From the NCBI RefSeq assembly GCF_000242895.2, contig NC_021171.1:530001-594000 (forward strand): a DNA stretch of 64,000 nucleotides, in the 5' to 3' direction. Positions 26,321 through 35,055 of the stretch are shown here, one piece after another. The DNA is from Bacillus sp. 1NLA3E. Lineage in GTDB: Bacteria; Bacillota; Bacilli; Bacillales; Cytobacillaceae. The notes under the pieces were generated by a model. The model was given only the letters and a program-made list of their open reading frames with translations, did not search any database and was not told the origin of the DNA. Every line of letters starts with the position of its first letter. Position 1 is the first letter of the stretch. A program made the position numbers and the translations under genes.

Positions 26321-26401
26321 ATGGAAAAAGCATTTGTTGTGCAGGCTTCTGAAGGGATGTTACTTTTGTCAGGTTTAATTCAGGTTCCGGAGGTACAATA
26401 A
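26321..26401 (+). CDS. Possible 26-aa small ORF
   Basis: A 27-codon frame (MEKAFVVQASEGMLLLSGLI) ends about 30 bases before the DUF2231 gene. It lacks a convincing ribosome binding site. It may be a leader peptide or chance. Confidence 0.2.
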   Translation: MEKAFVVQASEGMLLLSGLIQVPEVQ

Positions 26402-26431
26402 TTGAAAATTATTCGAAGGAGACTTGAGATT

Positions 26432-26887
26432 ATGCCATTACATCCATTAGTAGTTCATTTTCCTATTGCATTATTATTAACAGCAACACTCATTGAAATT
26501 GTAAATTTATTTCTTAAAAAAGAAAGCGTTAGTCGAATGGGCACCGTATTAGTTTTTGTGGGGGTTCTTTTAGGTTTTGTTTCCTTAGCAACAGGGGATC
26601 CTGCTGAAGCATTTGCCTTTAAAAATTGGGGAAGAGGGATTCATGATACCGTTGAATTGCACTCTTTTCTTGCCGGTACTTCTGTTACTCTCTTTGCAAT
26701 TGTGGCAGTCATTAAGCTGTTTGGTAAACGCCTCAAATTTAATAAAAACTTAATTATCGCTTTAGTTATTGTCTTTAGTATTACTGGTTCGACTACTCTA
26801 GCAATTACTGGTCACTTAGGTGGAAAAATTGTTTATCAACATGAACAGTTGACTAGCAAATCAGGTGGAACAGTGGACGACGATTAA
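26432..26887 (+). CDS. DUF2231 membrane protein
   Basis: The 151-residue integral membrane protein has four hydrophobic segments and the DUF2231 start MPLHPLVVHFPIALLL. A short G/D motif (ATGDPAEA) follows the second segment, and a histidine-containing IHDTVELHSFLAG is present before the third. The family's histidines have been suggested to bind haem or metals, but the role is unproven. I choose ATG 26432 because AAGGAG (26417-26421) is suitably placed and the family begins at this point. A TTG 10 codons upstream lacks a site. Confidence 0.88.
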   Translation: MPLHPLVVHFPIALLLTATLIEIVNLFLKKESVSRMGTVLVFVGVLLGFVSLATGDPAEAFAFKNWGRGIHDTVELHSFLAGTSVTLFAIVAVIKLFGKRLKFNKNLIIALVIVFSITGSTTLAITGHLGGKIVYQHEQLTSKSGGTVDDD

Positions 26888-27012
26888 CGGACTTCAAGGA
26901 TAACTTCGTGGAAAACGCTTTTGAATTATTTTTTTAAGGAATTATGGTAAGGATGAAGTCAATCCATGTAAGTGCATGCCACAACATATTAAAATAGAAA
27001 CTAGGTAAATTG

Positions 27013-27041
27013 GGCTCAGTCTTATTATGACTGAGCCTTTT
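27013..27041 (+). terminator. Terminator after DUF2231 gene
   Basis: GGCTCAGTC (27013-27021) pairs perfectly with GACTGAGCC (27029-27037), followed by TTTTC. Confidence 0.8.
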
Positions 27042-27092
27042 CGTTAGTGTTTTAAATAGATGTTGAAGTTTTAAAGGTGCAGGTGCAGGTAG

Positions 27093-27601
27093 ATAGCGCA
27101 CAATTGGTCCCGCTGGAGAAAGTTTAAGCAGAATGGCATGTTTAATACATGATGCTGGTAATGGTGCTGGCCAGGGGGGATTTGGCGGCGTTTGGGGTTC
27201 GGAAAATTTGAAAGCCATCAGTATTTTAGGTACCGGCGGATTTAGATAATGCGATATATACTTTGCAAGGGCGCCATCGGGATATAGTGCATTTTGCAGA
27301 CTATATATATAATGTGCCATTTGCAGGTGGGTTTAATAAAGCATATTACATGCCGGGCAAAAAAGATGGAAAATGGGATTACTTTAACTATGCTGGAAGA
27401 AAGCTTGAACGAGACAAGTTTGAAGAATGGAAAACGAAGTACTATAAGTTTGAAGGCTGGGATACGGAAACTGGCTGGCCAACGAGATCAGCGCTTGAAG
27501 ACGTAGGTTTAAAACATGTAGCAGATGAATTAGAAAAAAATGATAAATTAGGTAATAAATACACCTCCATCCCCTGGATTCTCAGGGGGATGTTTGTCTA
27601 A
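27093..27601 (+). pseudogene. Decayed aldehyde:ferredoxin oxidoreductase (AOR) gene
   Basis: Two pieces of an AOR-type tungsten enzyme are recognisable. The first, at about 27096-27249, reads TIGPAGESLSRMACLIHDAG, then GNGAGQGGFGGVWGSENLKAI, the molybdopterin-domain motif of this family. The second, at about 27242-27570 in another frame, reads LQGRHRDIVHFADYIY and KYYKFEGWDTETGWPTRSAL, the typical C-terminus. The central several hundred residues and the N-terminus are gone, and stops and a frameshift separate the pieces. The gene cannot be functional. It indicates that the lineage once had, or acquired and lost, tungsten-dependent aldehyde oxidation. Confidence 0.8.
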
Positions 27602-27725
27602 TGTTTTTGTTTTAGAAATGAGCGGAGAAATTACTTAATTGAAAAATGTGGAAGATAGTCTTAAGTGGATTAAGGTACATTTGCATCAACCTCATGAATG
27701 CCCAGTATTTAATTCATTTATTAAT

Positions 27726-28824
27726 AACTCAACTTTCGCACCTAGAAAAATGTGATGAGTTTAAATGTGTGTAAAGTTCGGAGCCGTTGTAGTAGGGTGC
27801 TTGACTTTAAATATAGGCATGAAAAAGCACCTTTTCGTTTGGTATAGTTGATTTGTCGAGAATTACAATACCATACAGAAGAGGTGCCTCCTATATGATA
27901 AGGCTTCCGTATGCTTACCCTTGGTTGGTCAGATGATGCAACGTTCATTCCTGTGGACTTTTCTTTATTGAGCTCTAAAACAAGCCAAATTAACGGAATA
28001 TCAAGTAAAATCGACAAGCGAAGCACCGGCTACAAACGCCGTCTTGAAGTCTTACAAACTGTTCCAGAACAAATTCCTTATATGATTCAACGTGCATTGA
28101 ACGCTGGGATTGATGCTTCATATGTGTTGATGGATACTTGATTTACCCATCAACCACTTATTAAGAACATCAAAGAGCAAGGGCTTGATGTAATTGGCAT
28201 GGTTAAGAATTTAAAACAACGTTACCTTGTAGATGATAAGCGTGTCAGCTTAAAGGAACTTTATCGTTTGGCAGCACCTATTCAAGGAAAAAAAGGGATT
28301 CTTCTCTCCATTAATACTACCCAAGCCATGGAGTTGTAGTGAAAATGGTATTCGTTCAAAACCGTAATAAAAAGAGCGAATGGTTAGCGATTCTGAGTAC
28401 AGACTGTACGCTAAGTGACCAAGAAATCATCAGAATTTATGGAATGAGATGGGACATTGAAGTGTTTTTCAAAACAACGAAATCCCTATTAAAACTCCAA
28501 AAGGAGTTTCAAGGTCGTTCCTATGATTCCTTAATTAGTCATACAACGATAGTTTTTTCACGATACATTGTGCTGTCCTGGCAAAACAGATGTAGCACGG
28601 ACCAAAGAACACTTGGCGGAATGTTTTATGAACTTTGTGATGAAATCAGTGACCTCGATTGGGCTATTGTGCTTCAGCAATTAATCGAGCTTCTTGAAGA
28701 TACCCTTAAAGAGAGTAACAAAAAAATTCAAAAGTTAATCAAAAGTCAACTACAGCAATGGATTGCAGGCTTACCCAACTATATCTAGGCATACCTGCCT
28801 ATTTCAGTCTGCGAAAGTTGAGTT
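27726..28824 (+). mobile_element. Decayed IS4-family element, copy 1
   Basis: Terminal inverted repeats AACTCAACTTTCGCA (27726-27740) and TGCGAAAGTTGAGTT (28810-28824) bound a 1,099-bp element. The transposase inside lacks its N-terminal third, which implies an internal deletion between about 27890 and 27900. No clear target duplication is seen. A second, left-truncated copy lies at 30370-31287. Confidence 0.85.
27905..28788 (+). pseudogene. IS4-family transposase, truncated and interrupted
   Basis: The sequence matches an IS4-type DDE transposase from about the middle to the C-terminus. The YREK signature is clear (YGMRWDIEVFFKTTKSLL: Y-x2-R-x3-E-x6-K). The N-terminal part is missing. An in-frame TGA (28139-28141) replaces the TGG seen in copy 2, and a frameshift near 28320 separates two frames. 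The same frameshift is present in copy 2, so the damage predates their separation or was copied by recombination. Confidence 0.85.
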
Positions 28825-28975
28825 AGGTAAGTATTGCCGATAAGAGTATGCTTTCATCACCAGTGGATAGAGGAGTGTACAGCAGAGTGGTGTTAGTTCT
28901 TGCACATTAACTATACATTTTGTAATCTTCTTATTGATGTCAGCAAAACGAGGGGAAGTTGGAATTTTCCAAATT

Positions 28976-29023
28976 AAAAAACCCGAAATTTAGGATAATA
29001 AGATCCTGAATTTTGGGTTTTTT
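28976..29023. terminator. Terminator for the Old Yellow Enzyme gene (minus strand)
   Basis: AAAACCCGAAATTTAGGAT pairs with ATCCTGAATTTTGGGTTTT around a 7-base loop. It has A/T runs on both sides, so it can work in both directions. Confidence 0.8.
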
Positions 29024-29083
29024 GTTGTGTGAAATTAAAATTGATGGGTTGGTTGGCGCTTATATCGATGGAAAAATGATTTA

Positions 29084-30088
29084 TTATTTTACACTCTCAA
29101 AAGATATTTTTTCTAATAAATCCTCTACATAATTTGGCTTTTTCATTATAGGTCTGGCAAGGGCAATGAAGTCTATCTCACCTTTTTGCACCATATCTGC
29201 TGCGATTGCAATGTCCGCTAATTCCCCTGCTCCAATAACTGGGATAGTAACATGGCGTTTAACTGTTTTAATCATATTTCTTAACATGGCAGGGCCTGGT
29301 AATATTAATGGAGGAACAAGCCCAGTGGATACATCAAGAATATCGGTACCAGCCGCTTGAAGTTTTGCTGCTACTAAGCATCCTTCTTCCAATGTTGTTC
29401 CACCTGGTAAAAGGTCATCCAAGCCTAAGCGAACAAGAAGGAGAAAGTCCTCGCCAACTGCTTTTCGTACTGCTGTAGTGATCTCCATTAGAAAACGGCT
29501 TCGGTTTTCCAGGCTTCCGCCGTATTCATCAGTCCTTAGATTGGTTAGAGGAGAAAGAAATTGGCTTAATAAAAACCCATGGCAGTTGTGGATCTCTACA
29601 CCATTAAAGCCAGCCTTTTTAACACGTAGAGCAGCCTGGACAAATGCCTCTCTGATTTCGTGGATTTCAGTTATTGTCAAGGCCCTTGGTATAGAGCGCT
29701 TAACGAATGGATGCATCACGGCGGAGGGGGCCACAGCTTCTCTACCTGTTAAGGCAGTGTCCGCAGCACTCCCGGTATGATTAATCTGTAACACAGCCAC
29801 CTGGTTGTTTTTATGTATGACTGCTGCCAGTTTAGACAATCCTTCGATGCATTCATCACGGTCTACGAAAATGAGATTTTCTCTATATTGACCAGCTGCA
29901 TCAATAGCAGCTTGCTCAACAACGATTAGAGAAGGACCTTTGCGCTGTTCGTAGATTGATAATAGCTCATCTGTAACGAGCCCATCCTCCGTTGCCTTTG
30001 AAATATCAAAAGGTGCACAAACATAGCGGTTATGGAAAACAAAATTTTTTATTATCTGCTTTTCTATTAATATAGAACTTTTATTCAT
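29084..30088 (-). CDS. Old Yellow Enzyme family NADH:flavin oxidoreductase
   Basis: The 334-residue TIM-barrel flavoenzyme shows the OYE motifs: NRYVCAPF near the N-terminus and VLQINHTGS. The FMN-binding signature GVEIHNCHGFLLSQFLSP and TDEYGGSLENRSRFLMEI follow, and the phosphate-binding GEIDFIALARP is near the end. Such enzymes reduce activated C=C bonds with NAD(P)H. The physiological substrate cannot be predicted. AGGAGAAAA precedes the ATG. The gene lies alone between two direct copies of a decayed IS4 element, which might have carried or mobilised it. Confidence 0.92.
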   Translation of the reverse strand: MNKSSILIEKQIIKNFVFHNRYVCAPFDISKATEDGLVTDELLSIYEQRKGPSLIVVEQAAIDAAGQYRENLIFVDRDECIEGLSKLAAVIHKNNQVAVLQINHTGSAADTALTGREAVAPSAVMHPFVKRSIPRALTITEIHEIREAFVQAALRVKKAGFNGVEIHNCHGFLLSQFLSPLTNLRTDEYGGSLENRSRFLMEITTAVRKAVGEDFLLLVRLGLDDLLPGGTTLEEGCLVAAKLQAAGTDILDVSTGLVPPLILPGPAMLRNMIKTVKRHVTIPVIGAGELADIAIAADMVQKGEIDFIALARPIMKKPNYVEDLLEKISFESVK

Positions 30089-30369
30089 TTTTAATTTTCT
30101 CCTGTATTCTAAAGGATCGTTGATTTTCTAGCCTTAACTGGCTACTCCGTCAAACAGTCTATTTTATATTATTACTTATTATAGTGATTAGATTGAAAGG
30201 TGACTATGTTACTTGGTATTTAGTGGTGTCGATTGTGTGAAATGTAGTTTAGTTAGGTGTGTTACTATTGGATCAAGGTTCGACGAGCCCAACAGGGGAA
30301 ATTTGAATGTGTTATCCTCCTAACAACTATTTAAGAACATAGCATGCCTCTCAAAAAATGCGCTTTTAT

Positions 30370-31287
30370 AAAGGCTTCCGTATGCTAACCCTTGGTTGAT
30401 CAGATGATGCAACGTTCGTTCCTGTGGACTTTTCTTTATTGAGCTCTAAAACAAGCCAAATTAACGGAATATCAAGTAAAATCGACAAGCGAAGCACTGG
30501 CTACAAACGCCGTCTTGAAGCCTTACAAACTGCTCCAGAACAAATTCCTTATATGATTCAACGTGCATTGAACGCTGGGATTGATGCTTCATATGTGTTG
30601 ATGGATACTTGGTTTACCCATCAACCACTTATTAAGAACATCAAAGAGCTTGATGTAATTGGCATGGTTAAGAATTTAAAACAACGTTACCTTGTAGATG
30701 ATAAGCGTGTCAGCTTAAAGGAACTTTATCGTTTGGCAGCACCTATTCAAGGGAAAAAAGGGATTCTTCTCTCCATTAATACTACCCAAGCCATGGAGTT
30801 GTAGTGAAAATGGTATTCGTTCAAAACCGTAATAAAAAGAGCGAATGGTTAGCGATTCTGAGTACAGACTGTACGCTAAGTGACCAAGAAATCATCAGAA
30901 TTTATGGAATGAGATGGGACATTGAAGTGTTTTTCAAAACAACGAAATCCCTATTAAAACTCCAAAAGGAGTTTCAAGGTCGTTCCTATGATTCCTTAAT
31001 TAGTCATACAACGATAGTTTTTGCACGATATATTGTTCTGTCCTGGCAAAACAGATGTAGTACGGACCAAAGAACATTAGGCGGTATGTTTTATGAACTT
31101 TGTGATGAAATCAGTGACCTCGATTGGGCTATTGTGCTTCAGCAATTAATCGAGCTTCTTGAAGACCCTTAAAGAGAGTAACAAAAAAATTCAAAAGTTA
31201 ATCAAAAGTCAACTACAGCAATGGATTGCAGGCTTACCCAACTATATCTAGGCATACCTGCCTATTTCAGTCTGCGAAAGTTGAGTT
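30370..31287 (+). mobile_element. Decayed IS4-family element, copy 2 (left end missing)
   Basis: From AAGGCTTCCGTATGCT at about 30373 the sequence follows copy 1 closely to the right inverted repeat TGCGAAAGTTGAGTT (31273-31287). The left inverted repeat and about 170 bases present in copy 1 are absent. The left breakpoint coincides with the position where copy 1 has its internal deletion. Confidence 0.8.
30375..31234 (+). pseudogene. IS4-family transposase remnant, copy 2
   Basis: This is near-identical to the copy at 27905-28788. It has TGA at about 30397 (LG*SDD in place of LGWSDD) and the same frameshift before VKMVFVQNRNKK. A 2-base deletion near 31166 truncates the last frame after IELLEDP. 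It retains the tryptophan codon that is a stop in copy 1. It is not functional. Confidence 0.8.
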
Positions 31288-31369
31288 AATAAATAGAAAA
31301 ATCATATAGCAAAAACATGGCCTAATCCCTAATGAAAATTGGCTCTTTTATTTTTTATTCACCCGGTTA

Positions 31370-31399
31370 TTGAATTTAATAATATTATAATGTTATAAT
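31370..31399 (+). promoter_or_regulatory. Candidate sigma-A promoter of the amino-acid ABC operon
   Basis: TTGAAT (31370-31375) and TATAAT (31394-31399) are spaced 18 bases apart, upstream of the substrate-binding protein gene. Confidence 0.45.
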
Positions 31400-31464
31400 G
31401 TTAGTGTGATAATATGGTAACGTACTAAAGTGAAATAACATTCAAATAAAGGTGGTTTATCAAT

Positions 31465-32247
31465 ATGAAACGTTTAGCAACAATTATCCTAGTAATTGCC
31501 GCAGTATTCTCGCTCCTTTCAGCATGCTCTAGCTCCTCATCGAAGGATAATGGAAAAGATAAAACATTGGTGATTGGTATCGACGATAAATTTGCCCCTA
31601 TGGGATTCCGTGATGAAAACAATAAGATTGTAGGCTTTGATATCGACTTAGCAAAAGCAGCAGCCAAAAAAATGGGGACAAAAGTTAAATTCCAACCTAT
31701 TGACTGGACAACAAAGGAATCTGAACTAAGCAGTGGTCGCATTGATCTTATTTGGAATGGTTACACTATTACTGATGAGCGTAAAGAGAAGGTTCTTTTT
31801 ACAAAACCATATCTAAAAAATGCCCAAGTTGTGGTAACACTTAACGATTCAAAGCTTACAAAACTAAAGGATTTAGAAGGAAAAGTTGTCGGTCTTCAAA
31901 CTCTTTCATCGGCAGCAGATGCTTTGGATGCAAATCCAATCAAAGACAAGGTTAAAACCGTTACCGAGTTTTCCGACAATGTTTTAGCTTTGAATGATTT
32001 AAAGAGCGGACGTTTGGATGCGGTAGTTATTGATGAGATTGTTATCAATTATTATATGACGAAAGAGAAAGAAACTTTTAAGGTTCTTGATGAATCTCTT
32101 GCTCCAGAAGAATATGGAATAGGAGTTAAAAAAGGTAATGAGAAATTACTTAAAAACCTTCAAAAGGCACTAGATGATATGAACGCTGATGGTACTTCCG
32201 CAGATATATCGAAAAAATGGTTTGGTGAAGATAAAGTATTAAAGTAA
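31465..32247 (+). CDS. Polar amino-acid ABC transporter substrate-binding lipoprotein
   Basis: The 260-residue protein has a lipoprotein signal with lipobox LLSAC (Cys21) followed by a serine-rich linker. It then carries the family 3 extracellular solute-binding fold: IGIDDKFAPMGFRDENNKIV, VGFDIDLAKAAAKKMG and SGRIDLIWNGYTITDERKEK. It binds a polar amino acid outside the membrane and delivers it to the permease encoded next. Ligand specificity (cystine, arginine, glutamine or other) cannot be read. AAGGTGG precedes the ATG. A hairpin at 32262-32294 follows, which probably makes this component more abundant than the membrane parts. Confidence 0.93.
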   Translation: MKRLATIILVIAAVFSLLSACSSSSSKDNGKDKTLVIGIDDKFAPMGFRDENNKIVGFDIDLAKAAAKKMGTKVKFQPIDWTTKESELSSGRIDLIWNGYTITDERKEKVLFTKPYLKNAQVVVTLNDSKLTKLKDLEGKVVGLQTLSSAADALDANPIKDKVKTVTEFSDNVLALNDLKSGRLDAVVIDEIVINYYMTKEKETFKVLDESLAPEEYGIGVKKGNEKLLKNLQKALDDMNADGTSADISKKWFGEDKVLK

Positions 32248-32261
32248 TAACGAATATAAGG

Positions 32262-32299
32262 CAAAACAGGATTTCCTAAGGGAACCCTGTTTTGTTTTT
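32262..32299 (+). terminator. Intra-operon hairpin, partial terminator
   Basis: CAAAACAGG (32262-32270) pairs with CCTGTTTTG (32286-32294), followed by TTTTTG. It lies between the binding-protein and permease genes, whose ribosome binding site (GGAGGA) starts right after. Partial termination would set the excess of binding protein. Confidence 0.75.
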
Positions 32300-32313
32300 G
32301 GAGGAATTCTTTT

Positions 32314-32973
32314 ATGTCTTTTGAATATATAAGCTCAATCCTTAAGCCCATGTTAGAAGGGGCACAGATGACAGTCCTCCTGTTTTTGATTGCTATTGTG
32401 GCTTCGATTCCGCTAGGCTTTTTATTAACACTGGCTGTAAAAAGTAGCTACAGGCCCATTTCTTGGCTGGCTCAGCTCTATATAAATGTGATGCGCGGCA
32501 CTCCGCTTTTACTCCAACTGTTGTTTATTTGTTTTGGGTTGCCAATGCTACCTGTCATTGGTGAATATATGGTCCTGGATCGCTTTGTTGCCGCCTGTTT
32601 AGGTTTTATTTTAAATTATGCTGCCTATTTTGCTGAAATTTTTCGGGGTGGGCTATTGGGTATTGATAAAGGCCAGTATGAGGCTTCCCAGGTCCTTGGA
32701 TTGAATAAATGGCAAACGATGACACGGATTGTATTACCTCAAATGTTCCGTATCGCCCTTCCAGCTGTAGCTAATGAAACAGTGACATTGATCAAGGATA
32801 CTGCCCTGCTCTATGCGGTCGCTGTACCGGAATTATTACACTTTGCCCAGACTGCAGTAAACCGTGACTTTACGATTGTGCCGTTCTTCATCGCAGGTAT
32901 CATTTATCTGGTCATGACGCTGGTATTAACGATGATCTTTAAATGGATCGAACGACGGTTCAAATTTGAATAA
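32314..32973 (+). CDS. Polar amino-acid ABC transporter permease
   Basis: The 219-residue protein has five predicted membrane segments and the HisM/GlnP family features: QLYINVMRGTPLLLQL near residue 55. The ATPase-contacting EAA loop reads EASQVLGLNKWQTMTRIVLPQ (about residues 128-148). It forms the membrane channel, probably as a homodimer since only one permease gene is present. GGAGGA lies 8 bases before the ATG. It is the second gene of the operon and is followed closely by the ATPase gene. Confidence 0.93.
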   Translation: MSFEYISSILKPMLEGAQMTVLLFLIAIVASIPLGFLLTLAVKSSYRPISWLAQLYINVMRGTPLLLQLLFICFGLPMLPVIGEYMVLDRFVAACLGFILNYAAYFAEIFRGGLLGIDKGQYEASQVLGLNKWQTMTRIVLPQMFRIALPAVANETVTLIKDTALLYAVAVPELLHFAQTAVNRDFTIVPFFIAGIIYLVMTLVLTMIFKWIERRFKFE

Positions 32974-32988
32974 GAGGGAGTGGTGAAT

Positions 32989-33735
32989 GTGGCTATCATT
33001 GAAGTATCTAACCTTAAAAAATCGTACGGCAAGCTAGATGTATTAAAGCAGATTACTTTTGATGTAAATAAAAATGATGTAGTTGCAGTGATCGGTCCTT
33101 CCGGTTCTGGGAAAAGTACACTGCTCCGCAGTCTGGTTTATCTTGAAGAAATAAATGCCGGTAGCATTTGTGTATCAGGTGATTATCTTGTGAAAGATGG
33201 AATCTACTCAAAACCGCACGAAATTAAGAGAATTACCGTCAAGATGGGAATGGTCTTCCAACATTTTAATCTTTTCCCACATCTAACCGTTAAAGAAAAT
33301 TTGGAGCTAGCTCCAAGATTAGTAAAAGCGGAGTCACAAGCAGCAATCCAACAGCGAAGCAATGAGCTACTAGAGAAAATTGGACTATCTGATCGTGGAT
33401 CGGCCTATCCAGCAAATTTATCGGGTGGTCAAAAACAAAGGGTCGCCATTGCTCGGGCGCTCATGATGAACCCAGAAATCCTGCTGTTTGATGAGCCTAC
33501 TTCTGCGCTAGATCCGGAATTAACTGGTGAGGTATTGCAAGTAATGAAAGATCTCGCAGAAGAGCATATGACGATGATTGTGGTAACTCATGAGATGGGG
33601 TTCGCAAAAGAGGTTGCCAATCGGGCTATTTTTATGGACAATGGGGAAATTGTTGAATCGGGTCACCCTAATCAGTTGTTTACTAATCCCAAGCTCGATA
33701 GAACAAAGGCATTCCTGACCCGTAGTTTGAAATAA
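32989..33735 (+). CDS. Polar amino-acid ABC transporter ATP-binding protein
   Basis: The ATPase of about 248 residues has Walker [16 protein letters not shown]-loop [14 protein letters not shown], signature [15 protein letters not shown], Walker [16 protein letters not shown] and switch His [13 protein letters not shown]. These are typical of the GlnQ/HisP type. It energises the importer encoded by the two preceding genes. Several GTG codons could start it. I prefer GTG 32989, because the site GAGGG (32974-32979) is too close to GTG 32980, and the family usually begins [12 protein letters not shown] at this point. Confidence 0.94.
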   Translation: MAIIEVSNLKKSYGKLDVLKQITFDVNKNDVVAVIGPSGSGKSTLLRSLVYLEEINAGSICVSGDYLVKDGIYSKPHEIKRITVKMGMVFQHFNLFPHLTVKENLELAPRLVKAESQAAIQQRSNELLEKIGLSDRGSAYPANLSGGQKQRVAIARALMMNPEILLFDEPTSALDPELTGEVLQVMKDLAEEHMTMIVVTHEMGFAKEVANRAIFMDNGEIVESGHPNQLFTNPKLDRTKAFLTRSLK

Positions 33736-33773
33736 GACATAAACATAAGGTTAATATATTGAATAAGACTAAG

Positions 33774-33805
33774 AGGTGTTTCGGTAAAATGAAACTCCTT
33801 TTTTT
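33774..33805 (+). terminator. Terminator of the amino-acid ABC operon
   Basis: AGGTGTTTC (33774-33782) pairs with GAAACTCCT (33791-33799) with one mismatch, followed by TTTTTT. Confidence 0.8.
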
Positions 33806-33871
33806 GCTTTCGCGATCAATGGATAACCTGGGAGAAATTGCGAACCATAAAGGGAAAAGGAGGTCTTCCCG

Positions 33872-34102
33872 ATGAGTCCTAATGTGTTTAAAGGAAAGAA
33901 TGACGAAGAAAAGGAAAACCTAGAAGAAATACTTAAAAGCTCAATTGAAATTGAAGAAGAATTAATGAGGACGTATCTCATAACCGCTGAGCGGATCCAC
34001 GATGATGATGAACTAAAGGATCGTCTTGAAAACTTTGCAGAAGGAAATGCGAAAAGGACGAAACAGCTCATGAACGAGCTGAATGAAAGTAAAGGAAAAT
34101 AA
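33872..34102 (+). CDS. Small acidic helical protein, unknown
   Basis: The 76-residue product is rich in Glu, Lys and Asp and almost entirely helical in pattern. It looks like two amphipathic helices (about residues 12-45 and 48-74). The first contains EEILKSSIEIEEELMRTYL, reminiscent of the metal-ligand helix of ferritin-like proteins, but the usual ExxH is absent. AAAGGAGG at 33856-33864 and a terminator directly after the stop show that it is a genuine single gene. I do not know the family. Confidence 0.75.
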   Translation: MSPNVFKGKNDEEKENLEEILKSSIEIEEELMRTYLITAERIHDDDELKDRLENFAEGNAKRTKQLMNELNESKGK

Positions 34103-34103
34103 T

Positions 34104-34140
34104 AAAAAGCTGTGTGGATTAATTGATCCCACAGCTTTTA
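34104..34140 (+). terminator. Terminator after small helical protein gene
   Basis: AAAAGCTGTG and CACAGCTTTT form a strong stem with an inner GGAT/ATCC extension. Confidence 0.85.
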
Positions 34141-34143
34141 TCA

Positions 34144-34520
34144 ATTTAATAGGCACAAGAATGTTGTCAAAGTAATGATTCTAGTCAACCACTTTAGCAT
34201 TGGAACAACTCCTTATTTTGGTAGTCATTTCAAAGAATTCTCATTAACAGATCAGTTATATAAGTTAATAAAAAGTATAGGCTCCACCTTCGCCAAATAC
34301 TATGATAGCCACTCGCGCTATCCCCACTACATCTAGTATAGTGCTGTAACATTAAGGAAATAGGTCTTAAATGTTATAAAATTGTAAAGTGTTATTAAGA
34401 ATAATTGAATAAATTGACTGGAATTTAAATGCTATTTCCAAAGGCAGGCAGTGTACTTATGATTCAACTAATCCTTTGGGTGATGCTTATTATCCTATGG
34501 TTATCATTAATCTGCATATA
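34144..34520. other. Intergenic region without recognisable gene
   Basis: About 380 AT-rich bases hold only short open frames without ribosome binding sites. A GC-richer patch at 34282-34335 has no clear structure. Nothing further can be supported. Confidence 0.4.
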
Positions 34521-34562
34521 AAAAGAGGTAAACCCTCAAATAATAAGGGTTTACCTCTTTGT
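34521..34562. terminator. Terminator downstream of tRNA-Arg
   Basis: AAAGAGGTAAACCCT (34522-34536) pairs perfectly with AGGGTTTACCTCTTT (34546-34560). On the minus strand, the tRNA direction, it ends in CTCTTTTTATA. Confidence 0.85.
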
Positions 34563-34569
34563 TTGTTAG

Positions 34570-34643
34570 CGTCCCAGAGAGGATTCGAACCTCCGACCTA
34601 CAGTTTAGGAAACTGTTGCTCTATCCTACTGAGCTACTGGGAC
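34570..34643 (-). tRNA. tRNA-Arg(CCU)
   Basis: On the minus strand a complete 74-nt cloverleaf folds. The acceptor is GTCCCAG/CTGGGAC and the D stem GCTC/GAGC. The anticodon stem ACAGT/ACTGT carries loop TTCCTAA with anticodon CCT. The T arm is GGAGG-TTCGAAT-CCTCT, and the discriminator is G. CCA is not encoded. It reads AGG arginine codons and stands alone, followed by its own terminator. Confidence 0.95.
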
Positions 34644-34768
34644 ATAGAATTATATTATAAGTCATTTGGCTGTAAAGGTCAAAATAAACTTGACTTTCAG
34701 TATCAAAAAGTAGATGAGATACGAACCATAACTCATCATGTGCAATAGTAAAGGGGTTTTTGCTAAAG

Positions 34769-34981
34769 GCTCTTTTCTAAAAGATTGTTGTTTTTTTAAT
34801 AGGCTTTTGGAAAGAAAACCGTTAATAAAGGAGTTGATTGGAGTGGAAGGCACGAAGACTCCTGCGGGAGCAGCGGGACAGGTGAGACCCCACAGGCGCT
34901 TAGCGCCGAGGAGGCTCACCGCCCGCCCCGCGGAAAGCGAGTGCCTGGAACGGAAATCAACATTCTGGTTTAACAGAGCCA
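34769..34981 (+). repeat. Long palindromic Bacillus-type repeat, copy A
   Basis: The core 34833-34961 starts GTTGATTGGAGTGGAAGGC and ends CTGGAACGGAAATCAAC. It is GC-rich and self-complementary, with CTCCTGCGGGAGCAGCGGGA and the GCGGAAAGCGAGTGCCTGG arm inside. The upstream flank (GGCTCTTTTCTAAAAGATTG) is shared with copies B and C. Similar about 130-250-bp repeats occur in many Bacillus genomes; no function is established. Related copies are at 38397-38509 with 40200-40333, 58195-58428 and 62551-62681. Confidence 0.9.
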
Positions 34982-35055
34982 AATAATAAAAAAGAAAGAA
35001 CCGTACATAACTCACAGTGGATAAAAAGATGCTTATAGAACGGAACTATCTAAAA

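Noticed and set aside
31288-31464. T-box or other riboswitch before the amino-acid ABC operon
   Set aside because: I find no T-box motif, specifier stem or SAM/lysine aptamer core; only a promoter-like pair and weak hairpins.
34738-34986. 82-codon frame across the palindromic repeat
   Set aside because: GC-rich palindromes give stop-free frames in several phases; the peptide is the translated repeat.
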